Positions 8,544 through 17,036 of a stretch of 45,173 nt of DNA are shown here, piece after piece; positions within the stretch are counted from its first letter, which is position 1, and each line of letters opens with the position of its first letter. Made by a program: the position numbers and the translations under genes. The stretch is from Hyphomicrobiales bacterium (lineage in GTDB: Bacteria > Pseudomonadota > Alphaproteobacteria > Rhizobiales > Rhizobiaceae). The notes beneath the pieces were generated by a model. It saw nothing but the letters and a program-made list of their open reading frames with translations. It was not told the DNA's origin and ran no database searches. The stretch is from NCBI GenBank assembly GCA_900472925.1, contig UCJU01000022.1:1-45173 (forward strand), read 5' to 3'.

Positions 8544-8686
8544 GTCCGGCGTCAGCTTTCGGCTTTTTACCTTGAATTCCAGCGCGTTTTGTGGTCTTGA
8601 ACCGCAAACTTTCAATCAGAAACCGCATTTGCGTGCCTGCCGGAAATTTCGGCTAGCAGGTTCAGCCACCTTTCAGGAACATCTTC

Positions 8687-9487
8687 ATGGCCCGTTCAGC
8701 CCTTCTCAACGTCATGGTTCAGGCCGCGCTCAAGGCGGGAAAATCTTTGTCGCGTGACTTCGGTGAAGTGCAGAACCTGCAGGTTTCAGTCAAGGGACCG
8801 GGCGATTTCGTCTCGCAGGCCGACCTGAAGGCTGAAAAGATCGTCCATGACGAGCTGATGAAGGCACGCCCGACCTACGACTTTCTGGGTGAAGAAGGCG
8901 GCGAGGAAAAGGGTTCCGATGGCGCGCATCGCTGGATCGTCGATCCCTTGGACGGTACCACCAACTTCCTCCACGGCATTCCGCAGTTTGCCGTTTCCAT
9001 CGCGCTGGAGCGCAATGGTGAAGTCGTCGCTGGTGTGATCTTCAACCCTGCGACCGATGAACTCTTCACCGCCGAGCGTGGCAGTGGCGCATTCCTCAAC
9101 GATCGCCGCATTCGCGTTGCCGCCCGCAAGCAGATCACCGATTGCGTCGTTTCCTGCGGCGTTCCGCATCTGGGCCGTGGCGATCACGGCAAGTTCCTGG
9201 TCGAGCTTCGCCATGTCATGTGCGAAGTGGCAGGCGTGCGCCGTTTCGGTGCCGCATCGCTCGATCTCGCTTATGTCGCTGCCGGTCGCCTCGATGGCTT
9301 CTGGGAAACCGGTCTGGCACCATGGGACATGGCCGCTGGCCTCGTTCTCATCCGTGAAGCAGGCGGTTTTGTCAGCGACATGAAGGGCGGACAGGACATT
9401 TTCGACAATGGCAGCGTCGTTGCCGGAAACGAATATATCCACAGGGCACTGACGGAAGTGGTCAACCGTCCGGTTCCGGGCCGTTAA
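8687..9487 (+). CDS. suhB: Inositol monophosphatase family protein
   Basis: 266 residues, Mg-dependent phosphatase of the FIG superfamily hydrolysing myo-inositol 1-phosphate. Metal-binding signatures are clear: the glutamate in FLGEEGGEE at 67-75, WIVDPLDGTTNF at 83-94, and the C-terminal GLAPWDMAAG near residue 210. In enterobacteria SuhB also takes part in rRNA antitermination. Whether this copy does is unknown. It lies after the Sel1 gene with 143 bp between, so it probably has its own promoter. I saw no convincing structured RNA directly upstream. Confidence 0.93.
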   Translation: MARSALLNVMVQAALKAGKSLSRDFGEVQNLQVSVKGPGDFVSQADLKAEKIVHDELMKARPTYDFLGEEGGEEKGSDGAHRWIVDPLDGTTNFLHGIPQFAVSIALERNGEVVAGVIFNPATDELFTAERGSGAFLNDRRIRVAARKQITDCVVSCGVPHLGRGDHGKFLVELRHVMCEVAGVRRFGAASLDLAYVAAGRLDGFWETGLAPWDMAAGLVLIREAGGFVSDMKGGQDIFDNGSVVAGNEYIHRALTEVVNRPVPGR

Positions 9488-9855
9488 GTCGTCTTTTTTG
9501 GCAATCGCGTTCTTCCGTCGTCCCGCCCATGATGCGGGACACGGTGCCATCAAGTCCTTGATCTCAAAAGGCTCATTTGCCATTCAGGCGCGTGGATGTG
9601 GAATTCCGGCTTTGGGCCGGAAGGACGCAGATTGAGGGAAATTGCCCTCAACCCGGCTTAATCGATCCTCAGATCAGGACATTCCTGATCAAGCGACCAC
9701 CACACCGTGCAAAAACCCTTTTGACATCAGGCTTTTCACTTCAATTCGTCGTAATTTTCCACTAGCTTCCGGACGTAACCGCGATGACGCGTTGCCGAAC
9801 CGCTTTTTGGGCGCGTTCGCGTGGGCGTTGCGGAAGGTCCAGAGGAAAGAGCATT
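9488..9855. other. Hairpin-rich intergenic region before the MotA/TolQ-like gene
   Basis: 368 bp without a gene but with four perfect inverted repeats in 171 bp: GTCCCGC/GCGGGAC (9520-9540), TTCCGGC/GCCGGAA (9604-9622), TTGAGGG/CCCTCAA (9632-9651) and GATCAGGA/TCCTGATC (9672-9690). A TTGACA at 9721-9726 could be a -35 box for the downstream pair, but no good -10 follows at the usual distance. None of the hairpins has a T tract. They could form a leader RNA, a processed spacer or regulator sites. Confidence 0.5.
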
Positions 9856-10875
9856 ATGGCGGATACGGAACGGCTCGATGTCGGCGTCGAGAGATCGGTG
9901 GCGAAGGAATATCATCACAAGCTTTCGAGCCCCACGCCCTTTTTGTGGACAATGGTCCTCTTCCTCATCATCGTCGCCTTCCTCGCTGCCATTCTCTTCC
10001 GGCAGGCACAGACGGCCTTCATGACCAATCCGGGGCTGAACGGCTTCATTCTCGGCGTTCTCGTCATCGGCATCATTCTGGTGTTCACACAAATCCTGTC
10101 GCTTCGCCCCGAGGTGCGCTGGTTCAACAATTTCCAGGCCGCAGGCACGGTGGACAAGGCCGGGCGTGCGCCCAAGCTTCTGGCCCCAATGCGTTCGGTC
10201 CTCGACAAGCGCGCCGATGTACGCCTGTCCACGGTCACCCAGCGCTCGCTTCTGGATTCCATCGCCACGCGTCTGGATGAATCGCGCGACACCTCGCGCT
10301 ATCTGATCGGTCTGCTGGTGTTTCTCGGCCTGCTCGGTACCTTCTGGGGCTTGATCGGCACCATCGCCGCCATCGGCGATGTCATTCAGGGGCTTGACCC
10401 CACATCGGGCGATACCAGCGACGTTCTCTCCTCGCTGAAATCCGGCCTAACTGCGCCGCTGGCGGGTATGGGCACGGCGTTTTCGTCTTCGCTTCTTGGT
10501 CTGTCCGGCTCGCTCATCCTCGGTTTTCTCGATCTTCAGGCCGGTCGTGCGCAAAACCGTTTTTATACCGAAGTCGAAAACTGGCTGTCGTCGGTGACCG
10601 ATCCGGGCAAGGATGCGGGCGTCGAGGGCAAGGCCTCCGGCTACGGTGCCGTCGGCACCGAACGGTCGCTTGCCGCCATGACCAGTCTGGCTGAGGGCAT
10701 TCAGGGCCTCGTTAAAAACATGCGTGGCGAGCAGCAGATGCTGCGTGACTGGATCGAAGCGCAGCAGGAAGAGGCGCGGGCTTTACGTCGAACGCTCGAC
10801 AGACTGTCTGCCAAAATAGACGGGGATCAGAAAACCACGGGTCGTTCTACCCGCCACGATAACGGGAGCGAGTGA
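9856..10875 (+). CDS. MotA/TolQ/ExbB-type proton-channel protein
   Basis: 339 residues from the ATG at 9856, chosen because of the strong ribosome site GAGGAAAG just upstream. Four predicted membrane helices lie at about 29-48, 62-82, 149-173 and 202-225, the last two flanking the family signature LLGTFWGLIGTI ... GLTAPLAGMGTAFSSSL. A cytoplasmic helical tail with coiled-coil character (REQQMLRDWIEAQQEE-type) ends the protein. Family members form the pentameric stator that couples proton flow to a MotB/TolR/ExbD partner. The partner gene follows with a 4-base overlap region. This pair is distinct from tolQR at 42-43 kb. Its load is unknown. Confidence 0.85.
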   Translation: MADTERLDVGVERSVAKEYHHKLSSPTPFLWTMVLFLIIVAFLAAILFRQAQTAFMTNPGLNGFILGVLVIGIILVFTQILSLRPEVRWFNNFQAAGTVDKAGRAPKLLAPMRSVLDKRADVRLSTVTQRSLLDSIATRLDESRDTSRYLIGLLVFLGLLGTFWGLIGTIAAIGDVIQGLDPTSGDTSDVLSSLKSGLTAPLAGMGTAFSSSLLGLSGSLILGFLDLQAGRAQNRFYTEVENWLSSVTDPGKDAGVEGKASGYGAVGTERSLAAMTSLAEGIQGLVKNMRGEQQMLRDWIEAQQEEARALRRTLDRLSAKIDGDQKTTGRSTRHDNGSE

Positions 10876-10877
10876 TC

Positions 10878-11909
10878 ATGGCGCTTGGGCGCAATCGCCG
10901 TCGCGACCGGGGTGTCGATTACTGGCCGGGTTTTGTGGACGCCTTGTCCACGCTGCTCATGGCCATCATGTTCCTGCTGACTGTTTTCGTGCTGGCGCAG
11001 TTCATTCTCTCTCGGGAAATTTCCGGCAAGGATGAGGTCCTCACCCGGCTGAACAACCAGATTTCAGAACTCACCGAGTTGCTGGCGCTGGAAAAGGGCA
11101 GCAAGCAGGATATCGAAGATACACTCGCCAATCTGCAATCCACGCTGGCCGCCTCGGAAAGCGAACGGTCGCGTTTGCAGTCTCTGCTGGATTCGGGCGC
11201 GGGCAACAGTTCCGCTGCCAATGCACGTGTCGGCCAACTGTCCGGAGAGCTTGAGGATGCCCGGCAGGCGGGTGCTCGAGCCTCGTCGCAGATCGATCTT
11301 CTCAATCAACAGATTGCCGCGCTTCGTGCGCAGATCGCCTCCGTCGAATCGGCCTTGCAGGCTTCGGAGGCGAAGGATACGTCGTCGCAGGTCAAGATCG
11401 CCGATCTCGGGCGTCGCCTCAACGTGGCGCTGGCGCAGCGTGTGCAGGAGCTCAACCGTTACCGCTCGGACTTCTTCGGGCGTCTGCGCGAAATTCTGTC
11501 CGACCGCGAAAACATCCGCATCGTCGGTGACCGTTTCGTCTTCCAGTCCGAAGTCCTGTTTCCCTCCGGCGGGAATGATCTGAACCCCGAGGGCCAGGTG
11601 GAAATGGCGAAACTCGCGACTGCCATCATCGATCTCGCCAAGGAAATTCCGGCGGAGATCAACTGGGTTTTGCGTGTGGATGGCCACACGGATAATGTCC
11701 AGCTTTCGGGCAATGGCAGGTTCCGCGATAATTGGGAGCTGTCTTCTGCCCGCGCGACCTCAGTCGTCAAATACCTCATCTCCAAAGGCGTCCCCGCCAA
11801 CCGCCTGGTCGCTGCAGGTTTTGGTGAATATCAGCCGCTGGCGGAGGGCGACACGCCGGAAGCTCGGTCGCAAAACCGAAGGATTGAGCTGAAGCTGACG
11901 GAGCGATGA
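10878..11909 (+). CDS. MotB-like protein with long coiled coil and OmpA peptidoglycan-binding domain
   Basis: 343 residues. A single membrane helix at about 22-44 contains the expected proton-accepting aspartate at residue 21 (WPGFVDALSTLL), as in MotB/TolR. A coiled coil of about 130 residues (50-185, heptads in LTRLNNQISELTELL and similar) replaces the short MotB linker. The C-terminal OmpA-like domain (about 215-340) has VDGHTDNV and the NRRIELKL ending. Together with the upstream MotA/TolQ-like protein it should form a proton-driven inner-membrane machine anchored to the cell wall. No flagellar, Zorya effector or transporter gene is adjacent. Confidence 0.87.
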   Translation: MALGRNRRRDRGVDYWPGFVDALSTLLMAIMFLLTVFVLAQFILSREISGKDEVLTRLNNQISELTELLALEKGSKQDIEDTLANLQSTLAASESERSRLQSLLDSGAGNSSAANARVGQLSGELEDARQAGARASSQIDLLNQQIAALRAQIASVESALQASEAKDTSSQVKIADLGRRLNVALAQRVQELNRYRSDFFGRLREILSDRENIRIVGDRFVFQSEVLFPSGGNDLNPEGQVEMAKLATAIIDLAKEIPAEINWVLRVDGHTDNVQLSGNGRFRDNWELSSARATSVVKYLISKGVPANRLVAAGFGEYQPLAEGDTPEARSQNRRIELKLTER

Positions 11910-11918
11910 GGCATGAGG

Positions 11919-11936
11919 GCGGCTGCATGGCCGCCA
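11919..11936. terminator. GC-rich hairpin after the MotB/OmpA-like gene
   Basis: GGCGGC and GCCGCC around a 6-base loop, 10 bases after the stop codon. There is no T tract, so intrinsic termination is uncertain. Confidence 0.35.
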
Positions 11937-12091
11937 TCTTGGCAGATGCTCGGTTAAGCCTGCAGCATGGGGAAACGGCTGCCCGCAGTAAGGACCACTT
12001 CGCGACCACAACTGCCTGCATTTCCACGCTCACCCGTTGCATCCATTTGACGTTTGCGTAAGAGTAAGTCGATTCTATCCGGGAGGGGTTG

Positions 12092-13738
12092 ATGGAGCGA
12101 TTTGACGTTGTCGTCGTGGGCGCGGGACTTGCCGGTCTGGTGGCCGCGACCGAGGCTGCGGGACGGGGATTGAAAGTTTGTCTGCTTGATCAGGAGGGCG
12201 AACAAAACCTCGGTGGGCAAGCGTTCTGGTCGCTGGGCGGACTGTTCTTCATCGATAGTCCCGAGCAGCGTTTCCTGCGTATCAAAGATAGTCTCGATCT
12301 TGCCCGACAGGACTGGCTCGGCTCTGCCGCGTTTGATCGTCCGCAAGACCATTGGCCGCGCCTGTGGGCAGAGGCGTATCTGAATTTTGCCGCCGGTGAG
12401 AAACGGGCATGGCTGCATGGGCTCGGCATGCGTTGGTTTCCGATCGTCGGTTGGGCAGAGCGTGGCGGTGCGCATGCCCACGGTCATGGCAACTCGGTGC
12501 CCCGCTTTCATGTGACTTGGGGCACGGGTCCCGGTGTTTTGGAGCCTTTCGTGGCAGGGGCAAAAGCCTTGGAAGCCAATGGCAAAATCGTCTTCAAATT
12601 CAGGCATCAGGTCGATGCGCTCGACAGCGCCAATGGTGTGATAACGGGCGTCTCGGGGGCGGTGCTGGATCATGATCCTGTGCAGCGCGGCGGGACGAGC
12701 AACCGCGATGTTATCGGCAATTTCCACATCGAGGCGTCTGCCGTGGTCGTCACCTCCGGCGGCATTGGCGGCAACCACGATCTGGTGCGCAAAAACTGGC
12801 CGGTGGAGCGACTGGGCCAGCCGCCAGACACCATGGTTTGTGGGGTGCCGTCCCATGTGGATGGGCGCATGATCGGCATTACAGAGGCGGCAGGCGGCGC
12901 GGTTATCAACCGCGACCGTATGTGGCATTATACCGAAGGCGTGAAGAACCATGATCCGATCTGGCCAAACCACGGCATCCGAATTCTGCCCGGTCCGTCA
13001 TCCTTCTGGTGTGACGCGCGCGGGGATCGTCTGCCAGCACCTGCCATGCCGGGTTTCGATACGCTCGGCACGCTGAAAATCCTGCGGGAACGCGACAGCG
13101 ACTATAGCTGGTTCATTCTGACCAAGGCCATTATCAAGAAGGAATTCGCGCTGTCGGGTTCCGAGCAAAACCCCGATTTGACGGACAAGAACATCCGCCT
13201 GCTGCTCAAACGTCTTGGCAAGGAGCCGCCGGGTCCCGTAAGGGCCTTCATGGAGCGTGGCGAAGATTTTGCCGTCCACGACAGGCTGGAAGATCTCGTC
13301 GACGCCATGAATGCGATCACGGGTGAGGGGCGGTTGGATGCCGCGCATATCCGCGCCCAGATCGAAGCGCGGGACCGCGAGCTTGCCAATGGTTTCAGCA
13401 AGGATGCGCAGATAACGGCCATCAGAGGCGCACGACATTATCTGGGCGACAAGCTGATGCGCACCGCAAAGCCGCATCGCCTTCTGGATCCGGCTGCCGG
13501 GCCGCTGATTGCGGTACGGCTGCACATTCTCACCCGCAAGACGCTGGGCGGCCTGCATACCGATCTCCATGGTCGCGTGCTGGATGGCGCCGGTGCGCCG
13601 GTGCCTGGGCTTTACGCGGCAGGCGAGGTCGCCGGGTTCGGCGGTGGTGGCATGCACGGCTACAACGCGCTGGAGGGTACGTTTCTGGGCGGTTGCCTGT
13701 TTTCCGGCCGGGTGGCGGGCAGAAGCGTGGGCAGCTAA
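12092..13738 (+). CDS. FAD-binding dehydrogenase (fumarate reductase/ketosteroid dehydrogenase-like flavoprotein)
   Basis: 548 residues. The ATG at 12092 is preceded by GGGAGGGG. A TTG three bases earlier would lie too close to it. The N-terminus has the dinucleotide-binding DVVVVGAGLAGLVAA at 5-19, followed by an FAD-contact acid (LLDQEG). A GGIGGN segment lies in the middle, and the C-terminal flavin motif AAGEVAGFGGGGMHGYNALEG is typical of FAD_binding_2 enzymes that move hydride to or from C=C bonds. The substrate cannot be told from the sequence. It has no redox partner next to it. It overlaps the convergent ABC gene by 4 bases at the 3' ends. Confidence 0.85.
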   Translation: MERFDVVVVGAGLAGLVAATEAAGRGLKVCLLDQEGEQNLGGQAFWSLGGLFFIDSPEQRFLRIKDSLDLARQDWLGSAAFDRPQDHWPRLWAEAYLNFAAGEKRAWLHGLGMRWFPIVGWAERGGAHAHGHGNSVPRFHVTWGTGPGVLEPFVAGAKALEANGKIVFKFRHQVDALDSANGVITGVSGAVLDHDPVQRGGTSNRDVIGNFHIEASAVVVTSGGIGGNHDLVRKNWPVERLGQPPDTMVCGVPSHVDGRMIGITEAAGGAVINRDRMWHYTEGVKNHDPIWPNHGIRILPGPSSFWCDARGDRLPAPAMPGFDTLGTLKILRERDSDYSWFILTKAIIKKEFALSGSEQNPDLTDKNIRLLLKRLGKEPPGPVRAFMERGEDFAVHDRLEDLVDAMNAITGEGRLDAAHIRAQIEARDRELANGFSKDAQITAIRGARHYLGDKLMRTAKPHRLLDPAAGPLIAVRLHILTRKTLGGLHTDLHGRVLDGAGAPVPGLYAAGEVAGFGGGGMHGYNALEGTFLGGCLFSGRVAGRSVGS

Positions 13739-15549
13739 CTCGATTTCACGAGCGCCACCACATCCTCGTCGCCAGCGCCGGTCTGGAACTGGAGGCGCGC
13801 GAGTTTCGCATAGAGCCCGCCTTGGCGGATCAGGCTCTGGTGGTTGCCTTCCTCGATGATCCGGCCTTCATCCATCACCAGAATGCGGTCAGCCTTCAGC
13901 ACGGTTGCCAGACGGTGGGCGACGACGATGGTGGTGCGTTTCGCAATCAACTGATCCAGCGCTTTCTGAACCAGTGTCTCGCTTTCAGCGTCCAGCGCCG
14001 AGGTGGCTTCGTCCAGGAGCAGAATGGGCGCATTGCGCAGAATGGCGCGAGCAATGGCGATGCGCTGGCGCTGGCCGCCCGATAGCGTCACTCCACGCTC
14101 GCCGACAACCGTGTCGTAGCCATCGTGGAGCTTGGTAATGAAGCCATCCGCCTGGGCGGCAATTGCCGCAGCGCGAACCTCTTCCCTGCTGGCATCGGGT
14201 TTGCCGAAGGCGATATTGTCGTGGATGGATGATGCGAAAATTGCCACATCTTGTGGCACGATGGCAAGACGCGAACGCAGATCAGCCAGCGTGACCGATC
14301 TGATGTCCGTGCCATCTACCGTGATGCGCCCGGCCTGTGGATCGTAAAACCGCATCAGCAGAGAAAAGACCGTGCTTTTGCCCGCACCTGATGGGCCGAC
14401 AATGGCAACGGTTTCACCGGGTGCTACCGTGAATGAGAGTTCGGTGAGGATGGGTCTGCCAGCACCATTGGGATAATGAAAGGCCAAATTCTCGAAGCGC
14501 GCTTCTCCACGCGCCGGAGCGGGCAGGGCGAGGGGAGCCAAGGGGTCTTCGACGGGCGATCTCTCGTTCAACAGCTCGGACAGCCGCTCTGCAGCACCAC
14601 CTGCCTGCGACAGTTCCCCCCAGACTTCGGAGAGCTGGCCGAGTGAACTGGCAGCGATAACGGAATAGAGGACGAACTGGCTGAGCGTACCGGCGGAGAT
14701 GGTGCCGATCAGAACGCCGTGTGCGCCGTACCAGAGGATGGCAACGACGCTGCCGAAGACGAAGCTGATTGCAACTGCCGTCAGCACGGCCCGGGCGCTG
14801 ATGGCGGCGCGAGCGCCCTCATAGGCTTTCTCGACCGCCTCGTTGTAACGGCTGTTGGCCACCGTTTCGGCATTGAAGGACTGGATCGTCCGGCTTGCAG
14901 ACATCGTCTCGGCCGCAAAAGCTGCCGATGCCGCCAGCGTATCCTGCGTGGTTCTGGAGCGCGAGCGGACTGAACGGCCGAACGCGATGAGAGGAAAGAC
15001 GATCAGGGGAATGGCCAGCAGCGCCATGCCCGCAAGGCGGGGGCTGGTGTAGACCATCATCACCACGCCACCAAGACAGAGCAGGATATTGCGCAGAGCG
15101 ACCGAGGCGGAAGAACCGAAAGCGGAGCGGATCTGCACCGTGTCGGCAGTCAGTCGCGAGGTCAGTTCACCGGAATGATTGGCGTCGAAAAAGCCCTGCG
15201 ACAAAGAGGTGAGGTGGGCAAAGACGTCGCGTCGCAGATCGGTCACGACCCGTTCGCCGATGGTCATGACATAATAATAGCGCATGGCGCTGGCGATGGC
15301 GAGAACGACGGCAATGGCCAGCAGAACCGCGAAATAATTGTTGATCATGGCGCCATCGGCACCTTCGAACCCGTGGTCGATGATGCGGCGGACGGCAAGC
15401 GGCAGGACGAGCGTGGTGGCCGAGGATAGAATAAGCGCGAAAAGTGCCGCCGCGACCAGTCCGCGATACCGCTTCAGATAGGGAAAGAGGCTGGCCAGCG
15501 GTTTTGGCGTCTTGCGTCGTGCCGACTTCTGTTCCTGCATGTCTGCCAC
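13735..15549 (-). CDS. ABC exporter, fused permease-ATPase (MsbA/ABCB type half-transporter)
   Basis: 604 residues in the type IV ABC exporter layout: six membrane helices in about 25-310, then the nucleotide-binding domain with Walker A GPSGAGKST at 385-393, the Q-loop VPQD near 431, signature LSGGQ at 489-493, Walker B ILLLDEA at 509-515 and the switch His in VAHRLAT. It works as a homodimer (or with a partner half) exporting lipid-like or hydrophobic substrates. MsbA proper cannot be asserted. The GTG at 15549 follows GGAG. An ATG lies three codons on. Its last 4 bases overlap the convergent dehydrogenase gene. Confidence 0.92.
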   Translation of the reverse strand: MADMQEQKSARRKTPKPLASLFPYLKRYRGLVAAALFALILSSATTLVLPLAVRRIIDHGFEGADGAMINNYFAVLLAIAVVLAIASAMRYYYVMTIGERVVTDLRRDVFAHLTSLSQGFFDANHSGELTSRLTADTVQIRSAFGSSASVALRNILLCLGGVVMMVYTSPRLAGMALLAIPLIVFPLIAFGRSVRSRSRTTQDTLAASAAFAAETMSASRTIQSFNAETVANSRYNEAVEKAYEGARAAISARAVLTAVAISFVFGSVVAILWYGAHGVLIGTISAGTLSQFVLYSVIAASSLGQLSEVWGELSQAGGAAERLSELLNERSPVEDPLAPLALPAPARGEARFENLAFHYPNGAGRPILTELSFTVAPGETVAIVGPSGAGKSTVFSLLMRFYDPQAGRITVDGTDIRSVTLADLRSRLAIVPQDVAIFASSIHDNIAFGKPDASREEVRAAAIAAQADGFITKLHDGYDTVVGERGVTLSGGQRQRIAIARAILRNAPILLLDEATSALDAESETLVQKALDQLIAKRTTIVVAHRLATVLKADRILVMDEGRIIEEGNHQSLIRQGGLYAKLARLQFQTGAGDEDVVALVKSS

Positions 15550-15802
15550 GTTCTACTCCTGCATGTACCAGCACCGGCTGGCCTTTCGCCAGCTTGCGGC
15601 CCGTTCTGCTTTGCTTATATGCGCCCTGCCAAGAGTGCGGCCAAGCGTCGGCAGGCACTTGTTATCTCGGTGACCTTCATGTATAGGCTCCGCATCGAAT
15701 TGGGAAGCCATGGCCAAATGGTCTGGAGCTTCATTATTGAATTGGCTCAGTTGACGCAATTGCGGCAAATGGTCCGCACGTCACCAAAGCAGGAAGATTG
15801 TC

Positions 15803-16024
15803 ATGAAGGCTGAAATTCATCCCGACTATCACATGATCAAAGTGGTCATGACCGATGGCACAGAATACGAAACACGCTCCACATGGGGCTCCGAGGGTCA
15901 GACCATGAACCTCGAAATCGATCCTAAGTCCCACCCGGCCTGGACTGGTGGCAACCAGCAGCTGATGGACCGTGGCGGTCGTCTTTCCAAGTTCAACAAG
16001 CGTTTTGGCGGTCTCGGCCTCTAA
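15803..16024 (+). CDS. rpmE: 50S ribosomal protein L31
   Basis: 73 residues, [10 protein letters not shown] at the start and [11 protein letters not shown] at the end, typical of L31. The zinc-binding cysteines of the C+ form are missing (no Cys at all), so this is the zinc-independent form, as common in rhizobia. The ribosome site is AGGAAGA before the ATG. It is monocistronic, with a strong terminator downstream. Confidence 0.95.
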   Translation: MKAEIHPDYHMIKVVMTDGTEYETRSTWGSEGQTMNLEIDPKSHPAWTGGNQQLMDRGGRLSKFNKRFGGLGL

Positions 16025-16045
16025 TCCTGTTGGATTTCAAGAATG

Positions 16046-16075
16046 CAAAAACCCCGGAGCGATCCGGGGTTTTTT
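16046..16075 (+). terminator. Rho-independent terminator of rpmE
   Basis: CCCCGGA-GCGA-TCCGGGG stem-loop flanked by an A run and followed by six T. Confidence 0.88.
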
Positions 16076-16120
16076 GTTGTTTGCGTTTCGGTATCGACAT
16101 TCCGCCGGAATACGCCAAAC

Positions 16121-16145
16121 AAAAAAGCAGGCCGAAGCCTGCTTT
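16121..16145 (-). terminator. Rho-independent terminator of rcdA
   Basis: On the minus strand GCAGGC-TTCG-GCCTGC followed by six T, about 24 bases past the rcdA stop. Confidence 0.85.
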
Positions 16146-16168
16146 CCATATCAATCGTTTGCGAAAAC

Positions 16169-16684
16169 TCAGTTTCCAGCGAATGCCGTGCGCAGCAGGT
16201 TCAGTTGAGCTTGAACACTGTTCTCATTGTCTGGCACCTTCGTGGCTTCTGACGGGCGATAGATTTCGCGGTCCAGCAAAGCGACGCGGTTTTGAAGACG
16301 CAAGGAACGGTCGACCAGATCGCGAAAGGATTCGGGCAGATCGTTCCAGCCCGGCGCATTGCGATCAACATTGAAGTTGTCGAGACGAACCTTGTTCTTC
16401 TCGCTCAAGACCTGATCACGGCTCATCTCGCCATTGTTGACGGCGCGCTGGAGCAGCAGCCAGGATGCCATTTGCATGAGGCGGGTGGTCAGGCGCATGG
16501 ATTCCGCTGCGTAGAGCACAGATGCCATGCGCGGCAAAACCTTAGAAGCTGCACGACCCGATCCGTCCAGATAAGTAGCCGTCTCTTCCACCAAAGTCAT
16601 GCCCTCTGTATAGAGAGTCTTGAACTGGTTGGAAGCTGCAGCACGACCAGCAAAGCTGATGGTATTCAAAACCTGTTCTGACAT
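16169..16684 (-). CDS. rcdA: RcdA/DUF1465 family ClpXP adaptor
   Basis: 171 residues, all helical, matching the DUF1465 family. The Caulobacter member RcdA is a ClpXP adaptor, acting with CpdR and PopA to deliver the cell-cycle regulator CtrA and other substrates for degradation. The long helices ASKVLPRMASVLYAAESMRL and the MASWLLLQRAVNNGEMS segment are the recognisable family core. It is monocistronic, with its own terminator. Family membership is confident. The adaptor role is transferred from Caulobacter, and the acidic C-terminal tail there looks shorter here. Confidence 0.8.
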   Translation of the reverse strand: MSEQVLNTISFAGRAAASNQFKTLYTEGMTLVEETATYLDGSGRAASKVLPRMASVLYAAESMRLTTRLMQMASWLLLQRAVNNGEMSRDQVLSEKNKVRLDNFNVDRNAPGWNDLPESFRDLVDRSLRLQNRVALLDREIYRPSEATKVPDNENSVQAQLNLLRTAFAGN

Positions 16685-16842
16685 TTTTCCAAATCCTGCT
16701 TACGCACCACACTTGCAACGGGATAAAGGCTTAATAGTTCCCGCCTTTTTGTAGTCTCAGGATGATATCAATAACGCAAATGCGCAAGCTGATTATTAAA
16801 GAAAGGTTAATACCCACAGTTTTGGCGCTATTTCCGTGGCAC

Positions 16843-16867
16843 AAAAAAAGAGCCGCAAAAGCGGCTC
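16843..16867 (-). terminator. Rho-independent terminator (MFS-DUF1192 operon or small RNA)
   Basis: A 7-bp perfect stem GAGCCGC/GCGGCTC with a 4-base loop and T7 tail on the minus strand, 170 bases past the DUF1192 stop. Confidence 0.85.
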
Positions 16868-16940
16868 TCAAGGTAAAACAGGGAGAAAAATCAGACCAAT
16901 TCGCCGATGGGAGAAACTGCCTGAAGTTCAGAAGAACTGA
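16843..16940 (-). ncRNA. Candidate small RNA with two anti-Shine-Dalgarno motifs
   Basis: Read on the minus strand: a TATACA hexamer at 16949-16944 as possible -10 box, a 5' hairpin (GTTCAG-TTCTT-CTGAAC, 16942-16926), then TTTCTCCC at 16916-16909 and again at 16888-16881, exactly 28 bases apart in a stretch with little self-pairing, and finally a perfect GAGCCGC-TTTT-GCGGCTC terminator followed by seven T. This is the architecture of a roughly 98-nt trans-acting riboregulator. It may instead be the 3' UTR of the DUF1192 gene ending at 17037, since the -35 box is poor. Confidence 0.45.
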
Positions 16941-17036
16941 ACATGTATAGTTATCGCTTATAAAGCTTAATTTTTTATTAATGGTAAACGGAAAACTGAC
17001 CTACGTCGTAACGTTAATAAAACGTTCCTTGCGATC

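Larger units (their letters stand above)
16685..17036. other. Intergenic region upstream of rcdA, with a candidate small RNA
   Basis: 352 bp, more AT-rich than its surroundings, between two minus-strand genes. It contains the strong hairpin at 16843-16867, the candidate small RNA described separately, and an AT-rich stretch at 16941-17035. The rcdA promoter should lie at about 16690-16800, but no clear -35/-10 pair is visible. Confidence 0.5.

Noticed and set aside
7278..8615. A 445-codon frame antisense to the Sel1 gene
   Set aside because: Shadow of the Sel1-repeat gene with no family resemblance.
8544..8686. Possible suhB-linked structured RNA upstream of suhB
   Set aside because: The suhB RNA motif of alphaproteobacteria was considered because of the gene context, but I see no conserved stems or terminator in this 143-bp gap. 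A covariance search would settle it.
9856..11909. Zorya anti-phage system
   Set aside because: The motor-like pair is present but no ZorC, ZorD or ZorE-like gene is adjacent. The neighbours are suhB and an FAD dehydrogenase.
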